From: CAYUNT01 sp964446285
GTDB lineage: Bacteria > Sumerlaeota > Sumerlaeia > SLMS01 > CAYUNT01
Assembly (NCBI GenBank): GCA_964446285.1
Contig: CAYUNT010000002.1
Span: forward strand, 1 to 64,000
Reading direction: 5' to 3'
DNA: 64,000 bases
Part shown: in pieces, positions 16,461 through 25,415 of the stretch
How positions within the stretch are numbered: the stretch's first letter is position 1
How the letters are laid out: every line of letters starts with the position of its first letter
Program-made: the position numbers and the translations under genes
Notes under the pieces: model-generated
Told to the model about the DNA's origin: nothing
Seen by the model: only the letters and a program-made list of their open reading frames with translations
Database searches by the model: none

Positions 16461-18446
16461 CTAATCGCGGCCGCGCGCGCGGCGGGCCGCCTGGAGCAAT
16501 GGACCGAGGGCGACTTGTTTGTCCACACGCGTTTCGCCACGGCGCACATCGATGAACAGGACGATATGCCTGCCTGCCAGAGCTGCTTGTCCTTCGCGCA
16601 CAGGAACAGGAACAGAAGCAGAAGCAGAAGAAGCAGACCCGAAGATCTGCCCCACTTTTTCTCGCTCTTCAGGTAGAGCGTTCCACAAAATTAGAGGCAA
16701 TTGCGCAAAATCCGCTTCGGATTCTATTTGGGCGCGAACAGTCACAACTCCGCCCAAGCCGGCCCGATTGCTCCTGCTTTCCTGGCTCGCATCGCCTTCG
16801 TGGGCGGGCGCGGAGGATTCGGAGGAATTGGAAAAATTGGAGGACTCGTGGCGCGCGTCCAGAGCCAAAACCCGCGCCAAACGCATGGGGTTGGATTCGG
16901 GATAAACATCTTCCTCAGCGACGCGGGTGCGGGGCGTGAAGTCGAAAAACCGCCACGGCAGCGGCTCGCCCTCACTGGCGCACCACATCTGATTGGCGTC
17001 GTAATAGACGATTCCCGGCGGATATTTCTCGCCTTTGGCTGGCCAGTCCGCAGGTTTCTGCACGTCCCCATACCAGACTACGCTCTCGTGGCATCGCAGG
17101 TGGTCTTCGAGAAGCATCATCTGGGCGGGATGTTGTGCCGCTCCATAGCGCAAATTGAGCCAGGCCGCCACCTCATCGAGCGTCGCCGGGGTTGCCTCGC
17201 CCGGCGTCGCATCCAGGAACCGCCGCAGCAAATCGGCGTTTTCGGGAAAGTGGCAATCGTGGTCTTCCTGGTGCATGAGGAAGCAGAATGCGTCGTTGAG
17301 CGCGGGCGGGGAAAGCGAAGGTCCTTCCTGGATGAACCAGTCTGCGTTTTGCGGCGGGAAATTCCCGCGATAGCCTCGGAAAAAATCGCGCCAGTAATCG
17401 GGCTGCTCGAACATGATGCGCGACGCGCGCTGGTCGTCGGGATCGGTAGAAAAAATCACCGCGCCGCTCGGGCCGCTGTCGGGCGAATGGAAGCTCAGGA
17501 GCGCGTCGCGAGCCGTCCACTGGACCATCCACAGGCGCGCCGGATGTCCCGCCGGGATGCGGAAATTCCCGCGGTCGGGTTTGTAGATGTCCCAAGGGCA
17601 CCCGCGATGGAACATGCTTGTGTCGCAGGTGCGGTGATCGAACCCGACGCCCCAGAGGCACTCAAAACCCAGTTGATACGCGGCTTCGGTGAACTTCGAT
17701 CCCACGCTTCCGATGAACTGGTCGATGGCAAGTGTCGCCGTGTAAAAATCGAAAAACGCTTCGGTGCGCCGGCGCGTCTCGCGCACAAGCGCCGTCACCT
17801 CCTCCTGCGATTTGGTAACGTTGTAATTCTCCGCCGAATGGTGGATGAAACTCGTCGGCATCACGCCGTAGTCGTCGCCGAATTCCAAACGCCAGCGCCG
17901 GATTGAGTCGTGCGCCTTGGCGGCCACTTTTTCGTCGATCAGCCACGTGATTGGGAGGCCTCGCTGGTGATACATCCGTTCGAGCTGGCGCAGTTTCGGC
18001 CAGGCGTCGCCTTCAAGCTCCAAGTTCTCCGGCGTTCCGCCAAACAGATAGCAAAGCGGGTCCCATCCATAGTGATAGTTGCTCGAAAGGACCATGCAAA
18101 GGAAAAACTCGCGCGGACGGAAAACCACGGCGGGAACAGTGAATTCGCGCCGCCCAATGCGCGCCCGCAACCGCCCGCGTCCGGGCCGGATGGCGCGCAA
18201 CCCCACGCCCCACAGTGCGGGGGCATCCAGGCCTCCGCCAGATTCCACCCCCGCTGCTGCAACTGCTCCTTCCCCCTCTGCTTCTTCCGCGCGGCGCGGA
18301 CGCGAATCCTCTTGCGGCGCAACGAAATCCGGCCATTCGATCCACTCGAAGGCAGGGCGGCGCGCCCGGCGGGCGGACCCGGCGCGAAAACGAAACTCGA
18401 ATCGCATTCCGGCGATTCCCACCGCCTTGGACGCCGTCTGGATCAT
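16461..18446 (-). CDS. Conserved-looking protein of unknown function, possible polysaccharide-deacetylase-like fold
   Basis: 661 residues from the ATG at 18446, which overlaps the nusB stop by four bases (ATGA), so the two are translationally coupled. The core (about residues 120-540) has the feel of a (beta/alpha) barrel acting on carbohydrate: NYHYGWDPLCYLFGG, GLPITWLIDEKVAAKAHDSI, SFIHHSAENYNVT, LGFECLWGVGFDHRTCDTS, FCFLMHQEDHDCHFPE. Many paired His/Asp residues could bind metal. This is suggestive of the glycoside hydrolase/deacetylase superfamily, but I do not recognise the family. The N-terminal 110 residues and the C-terminal tail contain Ala/Arg/Ser-rich low-complexity stretches; the tail holds a repeat-derived hairpin at 16633-16653. 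No signal peptide or membrane segment is seen. Confidence 0.7.
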   Translation of the reverse strand: MIQTASKAVGIAGMRFEFRFRAGSARRARRPAFEWIEWPDFVAPQEDSRPRRAEEAEGEGAVAAAGVESGGGLDAPALWGVGLRAIRPGRGRLRARIGRREFTVPAVVFRPREFFLCMVLSSNYHYGWDPLCYLFGGTPENLELEGDAWPKLRQLERMYHQRGLPITWLIDEKVAAKAHDSIRRWRLEFGDDYGVMPTSFIHHSAENYNVTKSQEEVTALVRETRRRTEAFFDFYTATLAIDQFIGSVGSKFTEAAYQLGFECLWGVGFDHRTCDTSMFHRGCPWDIYKPDRGNFRIPAGHPARLWMVQWTARDALLSFHSPDSGPSGAVIFSTDPDDQRASRIMFEQPDYWRDFFRGYRGNFPPQNADWFIQEGPSLSPPALNDAFCFLMHQEDHDCHFPENADLLRRFLDATPGEATPATLDEVAAWLNLRYGAAQHPAQMMLLEDHLRCHESVVWYGDVQKPADWPAKGEKYPPGIVYYDANQMWCASEGEPLPWRFFDFTPRTRVAEEDVYPESNPMRLARVLALDARHESSNFSNSSESSAPAHEGDASQESRSNRAGLGGVVTVRAQIESEADFAQLPLILWNALPEEREKVGQIFGSASSASASVPVPVREGQAALAGRHIVLFIDVRRGETRVDKQVALGPLLQAARRARGRD

Positions 18447-18922
18447 TTTTCTTCCTTTGCGTCTTTGCGCCTTTGCGGTGTCTCGCTCTCTTCGCCGCCG
18501 TTTCCGCCTTCTTCCTTGCGGAATTCGGCGAAAAGCGCGTCGAGAACGCCATTTACAAAGCGCCAGGCTTCCTCGTCGCCAAATTCGCGCGCCACTTCGA
18601 TATATTCGTCGATGACCACGCGCGGCGGGGTGTCCTCGAAGTAAAACAACTCGGCGCAGGCGATGCGGAGCACGGCGCGATCGGTGGCGCAAAGCCGCTC
18701 AGGACGCCAGTTTTGCAGCGCGGCCTCGATGCGCGCGTCGATTTCTCGGATGTGTTCGAGCGCCGTGCGAACCAGCTGGAGCGAGCGGTCGGGCAGGGAT
18801 TTTTTGCGTTCCGGCTCAAGCTGCGAATAGGCGCGCGCCGCTTCCTCGACGCTTTGGCGCGTATAGCCGATGGAATAGAGAAGTTGTATGGCAACGATGC
18901 GGGCGTAATGGCGTTTGGGCAC
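18443..18922 (-). CDS. nusB: Transcription antitermination factor NusB
   Basis: 159 residues. RHYARIVAIQLLYSIGYT starts the all-helical NusB fold, and the second half has the typical LRIACAELFYFEDTPPRVVI (residues about 84-103) and DEYIEVAREFGDEEAWRFVNGVLDALF. NusB with S10 binds the boxA RNA element to prevent termination in rRNA operons. The last 25 residues (Glu/Gly-rich, ending TPQRRKDAKEEK) go beyond the fold and are encoded by a dispersed repeat. The stop overlaps the start of the unknown gene downstream. Confidence 0.93.
   Translation of the reverse strand: MPKRHYARIVAIQLLYSIGYTRQSVEEAARAYSQLEPERKKSLPDRSLQLVRTALEHIREIDARIEAALQNWRPERLCATDRAVLRIACAELFYFEDTPPRVVIDEYIEVAREFGDEEAWRFVNGVLDALFAEFRKEEGGNGGEESETPQRRKDAKEEK
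18452..18484. repeat. CTTTGCGTCTTTGCG repeat, family R7, inside the nusB 3' end
   Basis: CTTTGCGTCTTTGCGCCTTT plus GCGGTG forms three imperfect 9-nt units. This is the same class as the mutS repeat at 5824-5886 and the CCGCAGAGGCG/ACGCAGAG sequence near 57108. It encodes the extra basic tail of NusB. Confidence 0.7.
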
Positions 18923-19045
18923 GGCAGCTAATATCCGGAATCAAGAAATTGAAAGTGGGAGCAAGACGCAAATAAAGGCCGCGCCGCTCCCGCTGGCGTT
19001 TGAAATGCAATCCCAGCGCCCCCTTCGCGCGCAAGCCGAGAAGAC

Positions 19046-19143
19046 CTCTTTTTACCGCGAAAAACACAAAAGGAACGAAAAAAGACATGGAATTAAGGTA
19101 TTCTTTTTCGTAATTTTCGCCTTTTTCATGCTTAATTCTTCTT
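19046..19143. repeat. AT-rich imperfect palindrome, repeat family R4 (copy 2)
   Basis: TTTTTACCGCGAAAAACACA with AAGGAACGAAAAAAG on the left, and TTCTTTTTCGTAATTTTCGC with CTTTTTCATG on the right, form inverted relatives around ACATGGAATTAAGGTA. It ends directly at the stop codon of the Smr-domain gene, mirroring the placement of copy 1 at 9436-9572. Confidence 0.7.
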
Positions 19144-19551
19144 CTATTCGGGCGGCGGCGCGGGGCGCAGCCAGGCGAGCGTCGCGCCCCATCCGCCGCG
19201 GCCGGCGGGCGCTTCGGCAAAGCGCTCGACCAGCGGATGGCGGCGCAGAATATCGTGAACCTGGCGGCGGATTTCGCCGATGCCGCGGCCATGAATGATG
19301 CGCACTTCGCGGAATCCGCGCGCGGCGGCCTGTTCGAGATACTCTTCCACCACGGCGCGCACATCGCGCGGGGCGAAAAAGTGCAAGTCGATGGCGTCCT
19401 CGATAGGCACCTCGACTATTTCTTCTTCGCCAGAATCCGCCGCATCCGGTCCATTTGCCTGAACCGGCGTTTCCTCTTGGCCGGGAGCGCGCTTGGCGTC
19501 TTCGATGCCGGAGTTTGGGTCAGACGCAGGTTGGAAAAAGGGAATCCGCAT
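19144..19551 (-). CDS. Smr-domain protein
   Basis: 135 residues. After a roughly 50-residue variable, acidic N-terminus comes a complete Smr domain: IDLHFFAPRDVRAVVEEYLE (DLH motif), then GFREVRIIHGRGIGEIRRQV (HGxG motif) and HDILRRHPLVERFAEAP. Smr domains, as found at the C-terminus of MutS2, act as nucleases on DNA or on RNA of stalled ribosomes. Stand-alone small Smr proteins have no fixed role. The last roughly 20 residues are unusual for the family. It is likely soluble and cytoplasmic. It lies between the toxin gene and nusB on the same strand. Confidence 0.85.
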   Translation of the reverse strand: MRIPFFQPASDPNSGIEDAKRAPGQEETPVQANGPDAADSGEEEIVEVPIEDAIDLHFFAPRDVRAVVEEYLEQAAARGFREVRIIHGRGIGEIRRQVHDILRRHPLVERFAEAPAGRGGWGATLAWLRPAPPPE

Positions 19552-19616
19552 AGGCAGAACTGATTCTCAGGGACTGACTCTCGGGGATTCTCGGGGACGG
19601 CAAGCTTATTGCGATG

Positions 19617-19952
19617 CTATCGTTGCTCGTGTTCTTCGGGCGATGGGCTGCCGAAGGCATTTGCCGCGCGCTGCTGCCATCGCACTGGGTCTCGTCTGAG
19701 ATGCATGATGCCACCGACCAAGACATGATCGCCACGAACCTGATAAAGGACCCCGTATGGGAAACGGTCGGTAAGGCATCGACGCGAACGAAGGGAAAAC
19801 ACAGGCCACGCAGCGGGGTGATTCCGAATGCGCTCGAAAGCACGCTGCACCTCAGCGGCGAACTTGTATCCGAGGCCAGGGCATTGGCTGTTAAAATAGT
19901 CAACGGCCTCAGCCAACTCCGCCTCGGCACAAGACAAAACAAGGACCTTCAT
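19617..19952 (-). CDS. RelE/ParE-family toxin
   Basis: 111 residues, typical size. The motif series is characteristic: SCAEAELAEAVDYFNSQCPG, KFAAEVQRAFERIRNHPAAW, RSRRCLTDRFPYGVLYQVRG and VGGIMHLRRDP. Members of this group inhibit gyrase (ParE) or cleave ribosome-bound mRNA (RelE); the sequence is closer to the ParE style. The start overlaps the antitoxin stop by four bases (ATGA), the standard coupled arrangement. The C-terminal 15 residues (SPSPEEHEQR) are an unconserved tail. Confidence 0.9.
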   Translation of the reverse strand: MKVLVLSCAEAELAEAVDYFNSQCPGLGYKFAAEVQRAFERIRNHPAAWPVFSLRSRRCLTDRFPYGVLYQVRGDHVLVGGIMHLRRDPVRWQQRAANAFGSPSPEEHEQR

Positions 19953-20173
19953 CTCCGATTGATCCTTGCCAGAACTTCTTCCGCCGGAGAGGCCGTGATT
20001 TTGCCCGATTCGTATGCGTCAATTCGTGATTCGACCTCCCTTGACCACGCCTCGTCCGCACGGCGGTCTGCGGACGGATCGAAACTTTGGAACAGCCTCT
20101 CGATTAGTTCCGCCCTATCCACCGGAGGCAGCCCCAAGGCTTCTTTCAGAACTTGCTCTGCCGTGGCGTTCAT
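19949..20173 (-). CDS. Addiction-module antitoxin (TIGR02574 type)
   Basis: 74 residues from the ATG at 20173, favoured by AGGAGAG seven bases upstream; an in-frame ATG at 20194 would add seven residues. The sequence VLKEALGLPPVDRAELIERL, SFDPSADRRADEAWSREVES and RIDAYESGKITASPAEEVLA matches the small helical antitoxin family paired with ParE-like toxins. It would bind the toxin through its C-terminal helix. It sits directly upstream of, and overlaps, its toxin. Confidence 0.92.
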   Translation of the reverse strand: MNATAEQVLKEALGLPPVDRAELIERLFQSFDPSADRRADEAWSREVESRIDAYESGKITASPAEEVLARINRR

Positions 20174-20233
20174 GGGCCTCTCCTGAACAGACATTCCGTT
20201 GCGCTAATAACTCGCCTGCAAGGCGATCTTGCG

Positions 20234-21133
20234 TTAATCCACGACTTTGTTCAGAGGATATTCGACAATGCCCGCGGCGCCGGCGCGTTTAAGCGCCGGA
20301 ATCAACTCGCGCACGGTTTTCTCGGGCAAAATGCTCTCGACCGCTACCCATTCGGGATCGTGCAGCGGCGAAACGGTCGGCGAGGTCAGCGCAGGCAGCA
20401 GCGACAGTATCTCATCAAGCGAGGCTTTCGGGGCGTTCATCTTCACCCCGACCCGCTCTTCGGCCGCGATGGCGGCTCGCAGCAGCAGCGCAATGTTCTC
20501 GATCTTCTCGCGTTTCCAGGGATCGGCCCATGCTGCGCGGTTCGCAATGAGTTTCGTCCACGACTCCAGCACCGTGTCCACGATGCGGAGTTTGTTCGCC
20601 CGCAGCGACGACCCGGTTTCCGTCACTTCGACAATGGCATCCACCAACTCGGGGGCTTTCACCTCGGTGGCGCCCCACGAAAACTCGACCTCGGCGCGCA
20701 CGCCGTGGCGTTCGAGGTAATCGCGGGTGAGATTGACGGCCTCGGTGGCGATGCGCCGCCCTTCCAAATCGCGCACGCCGCGGATGTCCGAATCCTCGGG
20801 CACGGCCAGCACCCATCGCACGGGGCGCATCGAGGCCTTGCTGTAGATCAGATCGGCGACTTCCACAACTTGGGCGCGGTTTTCGCGAATCCAATCGAGG
20901 CCGGTCAGACCCGCGTCGAACACGCCTTGCTCGACGTATCGCGCCATTTCCTGCGCGCGGATCAGCAGCGCTTTGATTTCGGCGTCGTCGCAGTCGGCCT
21001 TGTAAGAGCGCTCGCCGATGCGGAACGAATAGCCCGCCTTGCGGAAAAGCGCGATTGTGGCCTCTTGGAGCGACCCTTTGGGCAGCCCGAGGCGGAGAGA
21101 TTTGGGGGTATCGGCGCTGGAAGATTCGCTCAT
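20234..21133 (-). CDS. hisG: ATP phosphoribosyltransferase (long form)
   Basis: About 299 residues. It joins ATP and PRPP in the first step of histidine synthesis. [20 protein letters not shown] starts the bilobal catalytic domain, [13 protein letters not shown] (about residue 75) and [14 protein letters not shown] (about 135) follow, and [13 protein letters not shown] is the PRPP-binding loop. The C-terminal 80 residues form the PII-like regulatory domain of the long form, which is inhibited by histidine. I prefer the ATG at 21133 because AAGGA is seven bases upstream; the ATG at 21139 has almost no spacing. It follows gltD with a gap of about ten bases. No other his gene is present. Confidence 0.95.
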   Translation of the reverse strand: MSESSSADTPKSLRLGLPKGSLQEATIALFRKAGYSFRIGERSYKADCDDAEIKALLIRAQEMARYVEQGVFDAGLTGLDWIRENRAQVVEVADLIYSKASMRPVRWVLAVPEDSDIRGVRDLEGRRIATEAVNLTRDYLERHGVRAEVEFSWGATEVKAPELVDAIVEVTETGSSLRANKLRIVDTVLESWTKLIANRAAWADPWKREKIENIALLLRAAIAAEERVGVKMNAPKASLDEILSLLPALTSPTVSPLHDPEWVAVESILPEKTVRELIPALKRAGAAGIVEYPLNKVVD

Positions 21134-21143
21134 TCGCATTTCC

Positions 21144-22694
21144 TTATTTGGATTGGCCGGAGGAAACGGCGGCGGTCGCGTTTTCGCCGGTCACGGAGGC
21201 ATTGAAAGGATCAAACGGCCCCCGGTCACGCAGCGGAAGGTCCGAGTGGCCCATGAGATACGTGTCGATGTGGTGGGCGGCCTCGCGGCCTTCGTAAATG
21301 GCCCAGACAACCAGCGATTGCCCAAAGCGCGCGTCGCCCGCCGTGAAGACCTTATCGACGCTCGTTTTGTAATCCGTTCCGGCCCGGATGTTGCCGCGCG
21401 CGTCGTAAGCCACGCCCAGATCGTCAAGCAAACCGTTGTGTTCGACGTGCACATATCCCATCGCCAACAGGACGAGATCAGCGGCGACCGTGAACTCGCT
21501 GCCCGGGATTTCTTTGAACGACCGGCGGCCCGAGGCGTCCGGCTCGCTCCATTCGATGCGCACGGCGTGGAGTTTTTCGACGCGTCCATCGCGCCCGCTC
21601 AGGGATTTGGTCAGGATGCTCCAATCGCGCAGGCCGCCTTCTTCATGGGCGGTTGAGGAGCGCAGGATGTTTGGCCAATGAGGCCATGTGTTGGGCGCTG
21701 GCTCGTCGGGCGGGCACGGGAGAAGTTCGAACTGGCGGATTTCCGCCGCGCCCTGGCGCAACGCCGTGCCCAGGCAATCCGCGCCCGTATCTCCCCCGCC
21801 GAGGATGACGACATGTTTGCCTGTCGCCATAAGCGACCGGACGCCGCCGCCGACGATGCCTCCGACAGGTCCACCCAAGTCGTCGCCCGCCACGCGGCGG
21901 TTTTGCTGTTCGAGGAATTCCATCGCAAAATGCACGCCATCGAGTTCGCGCCCGGGCACATCGAGGTCGCGCGGACGGCGCGAACCCATCGTCAGGCACA
22001 CGGCGTCGTATTGCGCGAGCAGATCGCGCGCCGGCACATCGCGCCCGACGTGGCACGAGCGCACAAACCGCACGCCTTCCGCGACCATCTGGTCGATGCG
22101 CCGCTGGACGATGTGTTTTTCGAGCTTGAAATCGGGAATGCCGAACATGAGCAATCCGCCGACGCGATTGTCCTTTTCATAGACAGTCACGTCGTGCCCG
22201 GCGCGGGTGAGTTGTTGCGCGCAAGCCAGCCCGGCCGGCCCCGCCCCAACCACGGCCACCTTGCGCCCTGTGCGGCGCGCGGGCGGCTGCGGGCGGATCC
22301 AGCCCTCGGCGAAGGCGTGTTCGACGATTGTAAGTTCAATGTTTTTGATGGTGACCGGCGTCCGCGGCAGGTTCAGAACGCACGCCTGCTCGCACGGCGC
22401 CGGACACACGCGCCCCGTGAACTCGGGAAAATTGTTTGTCGAATGCAGTTGGTCTATCGCCTCGCGCCAGCGGTTGCGATATACGAGATCGTTCCAGTCC
22501 GGGATCAGGTTCCCCAGCGGGCAGCCCGAAAGGCAAAAAGGGATGCCGCATTCCATGCAGCGGGCGCCCTGCTGGCGAATCTGGTCTTCCGGCATTGCGA
22601 TGGGAATTTCTTTCCAGTCCTGAATCCGCTCCTCGACAGGGCGGTAGGAAGGAGTTTGGCGGTCGATTTCCAAAAAACCGGTTGGCTTGCCCAT
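21144..22694 (-). CDS. gltD: Glutamate synthase small subunit (NADPH, GltD-like)
   Basis: 516 residues. [20 protein letters not shown] is the classic start. The N-terminal Fe-S domain has [20 protein letters not shown] (about 47-66) and [11 protein letters not shown] (about 93-103), supplying two clusters. FAD-binding [18 protein letters not shown] is near 145, and the NADPH-binding site [20 protein letters not shown] is near 295. The C-terminal [20 protein letters not shown] is the FAD signature. It passes electrons to the large subunit, which is not in the window. Open frame upstream to 23216 is repeat sequence. An alternative start at 22706 would add four residues. Confidence 0.95.
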   Translation of the reverse strand: MGKPTGFLEIDRQTPSYRPVEERIQDWKEIPIAMPEDQIRQQGARCMECGIPFCLSGCPLGNLIPDWNDLVYRNRWREAIDQLHSTNNFPEFTGRVCPAPCEQACVLNLPRTPVTIKNIELTIVEHAFAEGWIRPQPPARRTGRKVAVVGAGPAGLACAQQLTRAGHDVTVYEKDNRVGGLLMFGIPDFKLEKHIVQRRIDQMVAEGVRFVRSCHVGRDVPARDLLAQYDAVCLTMGSRRPRDLDVPGRELDGVHFAMEFLEQQNRRVAGDDLGGPVGGIVGGGVRSLMATGKHVVILGGGDTGADCLGTALRQGAAEIRQFELLPCPPDEPAPNTWPHWPNILRSSTAHEEGGLRDWSILTKSLSGRDGRVEKLHAVRIEWSEPDASGRRSFKEIPGSEFTVAADLVLLAMGYVHVEHNGLLDDLGVAYDARGNIRAGTDYKTSVDKVFTAGDARFGQSLVVWAIYEGREAAHHIDTYLMGHSDLPLRDRGPFDPFNASVTGENATAAVSSGQSK

Positions 22695-23283
22695 AAGATA
22701 CTTCATCCAAAAGATAGGCGGTCTGCGCTTGGGGTTGGCGCGGCTGGCGCTAAGGCTCGCAAAGGCCTGAAGAGCGAGTGCGGAGCCTCGCGATCCCACT
22801 GCGACGCGGCTGGCGCTAAGGCCCGCAAAGGCCTGAAGAGCGAGTGCGGAGCCTCGCGATCCCACTGCGGCGCGGTCCGCGCCTGGAGAGGCGCAATGGC
22901 CGTTTCGCGGCTTTCCTCCGGCCTGGGCGGCCTTTTGCGCGCCGCTCCTGGCCAATCCACAAACGTTCTTTCTATCGGGCCGCCTCACGCGGATCAACGG
23001 TTTGTTGATCAGCGGCGGCGACTCGGGAGTTGACTTTCCCGGACGCCAATCGGAGCGTTTCCAACTGCGCGCCCTGACCTTGTCGCAATCCACCCTTGGG
23101 AAAGAACCGGAAAGCAACCCGAGAGAAGAAAAGGACGAAAACGACCCCAAGAACCTAAACGATAAATAAGGGCAAGAGAACCGCTGAAAAACTACCCCCC
23201 ACTGACCACTGACCACTGCCCGCTTCTTCTTTCACAACTCTCAACTCATCCCCCCAAACTCGCTCTCCCCGGAGGCCCCGTTC
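22695..23283. other. Repeat-filled divergent intergenic region
   Basis: The 590-base gap between gltD and the DinB-like gene holds the R3 tandem repeat (22741-22872), a GC-rich stretch with no supported gene, and a short CACTGACCACTGACCACTGC tract followed by CACAACTCTCAACTC (23199-23247) that resembles the R2 minisatellite. No promoter can be picked with confidence. Confidence 0.6.
22741..22872. repeat. 66-bp tandem repeat carrying repeat family R3 core
   Basis: Two adjacent 66-bp units (22741-22806 and 22807-22872) differ at only a few positions. Each contains GCGAGTGCGGAGCCTCGCGA, followed by TCCCA. The same 25-base core is found at 56869-56896 (minus orientation, inside addB), 57376-57402 and 63042-63070. 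The core can fold as CGCGAG / CTCGCG around a short loop. Confidence 0.85.
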
Positions 23284-23751
23284 ATGGACATCAGCAAGCA
23301 TTTCCAAATCATGCTCGATTACGAAATGCGTGCAAACCGGGCGATGCTCGATGCGATGGAAGCCGCCGTCTCTCCTCCCGAGCGCGCCGTGGCGTTTTTT
23401 GCCCACATCCTGGCGGCGCGCGAACTATGGATCAAACGTCTGCGCCACGAATCCACAGATGGTTTCGATCCGTTTCCGGCCTGGACCCTCGCCGAGCAAC
23501 GCGCGCGTATGGAAAAGATCGACGCGACCTGGAAGGAATTGACCGCTCAATTCGACTGGGCGCGCATCGAAGAGCCTGTGGAATACACCGACACGCGCGG
23601 CGGACGCTGGCGCACGCGGCTCTACGATGCTTTGTCGAATCTTGTCACGCATTCGGCATATCATCGCGGCCAGATCGCGATTCTTCTGCGGCATTTTGGC
23701 GCCGATCCTCCTGTCGTGGATTATTTGTATTTCCAGCGCGAACGGCTCTGA
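23284..23751 (+). CDS. DinB/YfiT-family protein
   Basis: 155 residues forming a predicted four-helix bundle. The opening FQIMLDYEMRANRAMLDAME, the FFAHILAARELWIKRL segment with the first His ligand, and the LSNLVTHSAYHRGQIAILLR segment with the other two are the three-histidine metal site of DinB-like hydrolases/thiol transferases. CCGGAGG lies a few bases before the ATG. Function within the family is broad (metal-dependent, often stress-related thiol or detoxification chemistry), and none can be assigned here. The next gene, on the same strand, is an FMN-binding protein. Confidence 0.88.
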   Translation: MDISKHFQIMLDYEMRANRAMLDAMEAAVSPPERAVAFFAHILAARELWIKRLRHESTDGFDPFPAWTLAEQRARMEKIDATWKELTAQFDWARIEEPVEYTDTRGGRWRTRLYDALSNLVTHSAYHRGQIAILLRHFGADPPVVDYLYFQRERL

Positions 23752-23842
23752 GCGCTCCCGGTGGCCAATTGCGGGGGCAGTGAGGATTCCGGCGCGAGAG
23801 ACGCCAAAAATCTGTGTGATTGAAAAGAAAAAGAAGGGCCTG

Positions 23843-24307
23843 ATGAAGATGAGGCGAATGGACCGGGTTATGGAGGAAAAGGACGCCATCGAACTCCTGA
23901 GAAAGGGCGAATGGGGTGTATTGTCCACCGCGGACTCCAAGGGCCAGCCCTATGGCGTCCCGATGAATTATGCGCTGGAAAACGGCTATATCTATCTGCA
24001 CTGCGCGGCCGCGGGAGGACATCGTTTGGAGGCCATTTCGAAAAAGGCCAAAGTCTGTTTTACGGTGGTCGGAAACACTGAAGTGCTGCCCGAGAAATTT
24101 TCCACCCGCTACGAAAGCGTCATCGTATTCGGAAAAGCGGCTCTGGTGGAAACGGATGAAGAGAAAATGGCGGCGCTCATGGCGTTTCTCCGCAAATACA
24201 GCGCGGATTTCATGGATGAGGGCGTTGCCTACATCCACAGAGACATGTCAAAGACGGCCATAATCCGCGTGACGCTCGACCAAGTAACCGGCAAGAGAAG
24301 GCCCTAG
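23843..24307 (+). CDS. Pyridoxamine 5'-phosphate oxidase-like FMN-binding protein (NimA type)
   Basis: 154 residues. The split-barrel flavin fold is shown by LLRKGEWGVLSTADSKGQPY and GVPMNYALENGYIYLHCAAA with the G(G)HRLEAISKKAKVCFTVVG pattern typical of the NimA/YuaA-like group. Members reduce nitroaromatics or bind FMN or F420. The ATG at 23843 is used because AAGG stands about seven bases upstream; the open frame to 23627 overlaps the DinB gene and lacks homology. The spacing of about 90 bases after the DinB gene allows co-transcription. Confidence 0.88.
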   Translation: MKMRRMDRVMEEKDAIELLRKGEWGVLSTADSKGQPYGVPMNYALENGYIYLHCAAAGGHRLEAISKKAKVCFTVVGNTEVLPEKFSTRYESVIVFGKAALVETDEEKMAALMAFLRKYSADFMDEGVAYIHRDMSKTAIIRVTLDQVTGKRRP

Positions 24308-24543
24308 GGCAGTGGACATGGCGGACACACGGACATTCGGATAGGAATGGTCCCTTTGCATGGCGCCCGGCCCTGTTGGACCCAAACGGAAAATTAATGC
24401 GCGGCAAAAGGGAAGGAATTGACGCCCCTCCGCCGCGATGCTAATGCCCTTGCCGCCTTCGCCGGGATGGCCCATACTTCTGGGCGAAGGGGCGGCGGTG
24501 GCCAGATTCGCTTCGCGCCGCCCAGTCAAGAAAGGCGCAGTTC

Positions 24544-25341
24544 ATGATTTCCCTGCCGCTTCCGGTTGATCCTTCGACAAACGATTCCTTCGCCAGTGGC
24601 GCGCCCTTCGCCGTTCTGTTCGACAGCGACGGCGTCGTGGTGGACAGCGAGCAAATCAGCCTGGTGGCATTTCGCCAGGCGACCGAAGAATTTATTGGCG
24701 CGCCGCTTCCCGAGGATGAAATCGAGGCGGCGTGCGGATTGCGCGACGCTGACATTGTGGCGCGAATGGCGCGGCGTTTCGGAGTGGCGGTGGACATCGA
24801 GGCATACAAAGACCGCAAGGCGTCTTTGTATCGTTATTACGCCGAAGAAAAATCCGTTCATGCCTTCGCCGGAGTGCGCGAATTGCTCGATCATTTGTCC
24901 GAGCAGCGCATCCCCTACGCGCTGGCTTCGTCCGGCCCTCGCTGGAAAATCGAATACAACCTGGCTGCGGCGAATTTGAGGCATTTGTTCCCCGTGGCTG
25001 TGAGCGGCGAAGAAGTGGAACGCGGAAAGCCCGAGCCGGACGTCTTCATCGAGGCGGCGCGGCGCGTCGGAATGGATCCACGTCGTTGCGTGGTGATCGA
25101 AGACAGCGTCAATGGCGTTCGGGCGGCGCGCGCGGCGGGAATGGCCTGCATGGCCGTTACAAACACCTTCGCGCCCTTCCAACTCCACCAGGCCGACCGC
25201 ATTGTGGAATCGCTCGAACGAATCACGGCGGATGACCTGGGGCGGCTTGTGTTCGATAAAAATTTACGGCGCGCCATGCCGTCGGACGCGGCTCTGGCGG
25301 CGCCTCTCGCGGTCAAAACCCGCGTCAAAGTGCTGAATTAA
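24544..25341 (+). CDS. HAD-superfamily hydrolase (beta-phosphoglucomutase-like)
   Basis: 265 residues. Motif I is FDSDGVVVDSE (about residues 27-37), with the two catalytic Asp residues. The helical cap follows, then motif II LASSGP near 118, motif III Lys in GEEVERGKPEPDVF near 160, and motif IV VVIEDSVNGVRAARAAGM near 182. It acts as a phosphatase or sugar phosphomutase; the substrate is unknown. The C-terminal 30 residues are extra to the fold. The 24308-24543 gap upstream holds no evident gene. Confidence 0.9.
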   Translation: MISLPLPVDPSTNDSFASGAPFAVLFDSDGVVVDSEQISLVAFRQATEEFIGAPLPEDEIEAACGLRDADIVARMARRFGVAVDIEAYKDRKASLYRYYAEEKSVHAFAGVRELLDHLSEQRIPYALASSGPRWKIEYNLAAANLRHLFPVAVSGEEVERGKPEPDVFIEAARRVGMDPRRCVVIEDSVNGVRAARAAGMACMAVTNTFAPFQLHQADRIVESLERITADDLGRLVFDKNLRRAMPSDAALAAPLAVKTRVKVLN

Positions 25342-25415
25342 CCTGCAATAACGAAAATCACCCGCAACGGTGGCGGCAAAAATCGCACCCGCAATGCTTC
25401 CCTGCGGCTTAGCGG

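Noticed and set aside
21678..23033. 451-codon plus-strand frame over gltD
   Set aside because: Antisense to gltD and to the R3 tandem repeat; no coding signal.
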